Source: Gammaproteobacteria bacterium (GTDB lineage: Bacteria; Pseudomonadota; Gammaproteobacteria; Xanthomonadales; Marinicellaceae). From it: a stretch of DNA of 5,967 bases. A model generated the notes under the pieces. The model ran no database searches, was not told the DNA's origin, and was given only the letters and a program-made list of their open reading frames with translations. The position numbers and the translations under genes were made by a program. Below are positions 5,003 through 5,967 of this stretch, piece by piece. Positions within the stretch are counted from its first letter, which is position 1; every line of letters starts with the position of its first letter. The stretch spans positions 1-5,967 of the forward strand of contig JAUHXW010000193.1 of assembly GCA_030426705.1 (NCBI GenBank), given 5' to 3'.

Positions 5003-5022
5003 TTCAGGTTCGACTACATATT

Positions 5023-5967
5023 ATGAAGATACATATTTTGGGCATATGTGGCACCTTTATGGGTGGTATCGCTGCCATTGCACGACAACTCGGCCATCAG
5101 GTATCAGGTTCAGATCAGCATGTATACCCGCCGATGAGTGACCAATTAGATCAGTTGGACATCAAAATCCATCAAGGTTATGACGCTGCACCTCTGAGTG
5201 ACCATGCGCTTGATGAAGCTATTGTGGGTAATGTCATGACCCGTGGTATGGCGGCCACTGAATTTCTGTTACAAAGCAGCTTGAAGTACAGTTCTGGTCC
5301 ACAGTGGCTCGGTGACCAGGTGTTGCGCCATAAACAGGTTTTTGCGGTGGCCGGTACACATGGTAAAACCACCACTTCATCGATGCTGGCCTGGATATTG
5401 GAAGACAATGGAATCAATCCTGGGTTCTTGATTGGCGGTGTGTGTCAGCATTTTCCGCAGTCAGCTCGGGTCACTGACAGTGATGCGTTTGTCATCGAAG
5501 CTGATGAGTATGATTCTGCTTTTTTTGATAAACGTTCTAAGTTTGTGCATTACCACAGTGATGTGGTGATTTTGAATAACCTTGAATTTGATCATGCCGA
5601 TATTTTTAAGGATTTGGATGCCATAAAAACCCAGTTCCACCATTTGGTTCGCACCATTCCGGAAAATGGTCAAATCATTGTCAATGCGGATGATGAAAAC
5701 TTGGCAGCGGTATTAAAACAAGGGTGCTGGACACCAGTGGTTTCTTTTGGCAGTGATTCACGTGCTGATTACTGGGTAGAAACTGATGACAGTAACCCCG
5801 GACAATTTTCCATCCATAATGATTCAGGTCAATTGGCCAAGATTAATTGGTCCATCACCGGTAAACACAACCAGCTCAATGCATTGGCGGCCATATTGGC
5901 TGCCAAACAAGCGGGTGTGGATATCCAGGCAGCAGCGCGATCCATCGCACAATTCCAAAATGTCAAA
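5023..5967 (+). CDS. mpl: UDP-N-acetylmuramate:L-Ala-gamma-D-Glu-meso-DAP ligase (Mpl), C-terminus cut by edge
   Basis: Mpl is the cytoplasmic murein-recycling ligase that joins the recovered tripeptide L-Ala-gamma-D-Glu-meso-DAP to UDP-MurNAc using ATP, bypassing MurC, MurD and MurE. The frame opens at ATG 5023 and runs 315 codons to the window edge; about 140 residues are missing compared with E. coli Mpl (457). Seen: N-terminal UDP-sugar motif HILGICGTFMGG (4-15), GSDQHVYPPMS (29-39), GNVMTRG (69-75), SGPQWL (91-96), the ATP P-loop GTHGKTTT (111-118, Lys115), VIEADEYD (157-164), FFDKRSKFVHY (167-177), NNLEFDHADIF (185-195) and GKHNQLNALAA (280-290). These are near-identical to the enterobacterial protein and separate it from MurC. 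The Shine-Dalgarno is weak (AGG 14 bases upstream), and the upstream leader is rich in hairpins, so translation or transcription may be regulated there. No frameshift is seen. Confidence 0.97.
   Translation, partial: MKIHILGICGTFMGGIAAIARQLGHQVSGSDQHVYPPMSDQLDQLDIKIHQGYDAAPLSDHALDEAIVGNVMTRGMAATEFLLQSSLKYSSGPQWLGDQVLRHKQVFAVAGTHGKTTTSSMLAWILEDNGINPGFLIGGVCQHFPQSARVTDSDAFVIEADEYDSAFFDKRSKFVHYHSDVVILNNLEFDHADIFKDLDAIKTQFHHLVRTIPENGQIIVNADDENLAAVLKQGCWTPVVSFGSDSRADYWVETDDSNPGQFSIHNDSGQLAKINWSITGKHNQLNALAAILAAKQAGVDIQAAARSIAQFQNVK

Larger units (their letters stand above)
4660..5022 (+). other. 363-base non-coding leader region upstream of mpl, dense in dyads
   Basis: No gene of ordinary length fits on either strand. 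In order it contains: an A/T-only dyad (4669-4682), an inverted repeat (4705-4762) enclosing a perfect -10, a possible 15-codon frame (4766-4813), a terminator-like hairpin (4825-4858), two abutting hairpins (4865-4904), a bulged stem (4926-4977) and a palindrome (4987-5002). CTGGCC occurs twice, at 4769 and 4790, 21 bases apart. I see no tRNA, RNase P RNA, SRP RNA, tmRNA or known riboswitch signature. The whole can be read as a structured 5' leader of mpl. Confidence 0.5.

Noticed and set aside
5006..5017. GGTTCGACT, resembling a tRNA or tmRNA T-loop
   Set aside because: The flanking bases do not form the 5-pair T-stem, and no acceptor, D or anticodon arm can be found upstream.
4866..5141. 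91-codon plus-strand frame with a TTG start running into the mpl coding region
   Set aside because: It overlaps the first 119 bases of mpl in another frame, has no ribosome binding site, starts inside a hairpin and shows no recognisable protein character.
5178..5673. Minus-strand frames opposite mpl (5178-5417, 5461-5673)
   Set aside because: Antisense shadows; the plus strand encodes unmistakable Mpl motifs throughout.

Overview
The window looks like a chromosomal piece of a mid-to-low GC (low 40s percent, judged by eye) marine-type gammaproteobacterium. The evidence is an Mpl murein-recycling ligase very close to the enterobacterial type, a YheT-type hydrolase next to a PlsC-type acyltransferase, and two secreted proteins of a style I associate with Marinicella and Xanthomonadales relatives (GGxF...GQ...GFW repeats ending in a short acidic IFxxxFE tail). 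The genus-level guess is inference only. I see no insertion sequence, CRISPR array, tRNA, rRNA or phage integration signal.

Layout. (1) Positions 1-1909, minus strand: a tight three-gene run read right to left: PlsC-like acyltransferase, YheT-like alpha/beta hydrolase, and a TPR protein cut by the left edge. The reading frames overlap by 32 and 4 bases, and a perfect TATAAT lies just upstream of the first gene. (2) 2036-2875, minus strand: a secreted IroE/COG2819-type esterase with its own promoter-like sequence. (3) 2876-3094: a divergent intergenic region holding an inverted repeat around the esterase -35 and four TCAG units spaced exactly 10 bases apart. (4) 3095-4659, plus strand: a two-gene unit encoding a tiny secreted repeat protein and a secreted FTYQG-domain protein with beta-rich repeats and a four-cysteine C-terminal domain. 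(5) 4660-5022: a 363-base non-coding stretch unusually rich in dyads: an inverted repeat enclosing a perfect -10, a possible 15-codon leader frame, a terminator-like hairpin, two abutting 20-base hairpins, a long bulged stem and a 16-base palindrome. (6) 5023 to the right edge: mpl, missing its C-terminal third.

How it fits together. The left operon is probably membrane-lipid housekeeping. The esterase and the two secreted proteins act outside the cytoplasm and share one divergent control region. Mpl recycles murein tripeptide. The most unusual part is the mpl leader: its best promoter is followed about 110 bases later by a terminator-like hairpin, and I find no convincing second promoter before mpl. 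This suggests transcription attenuation or a small RNA feeding into mpl; that is a hypothesis from the sequence, not a recognised family.
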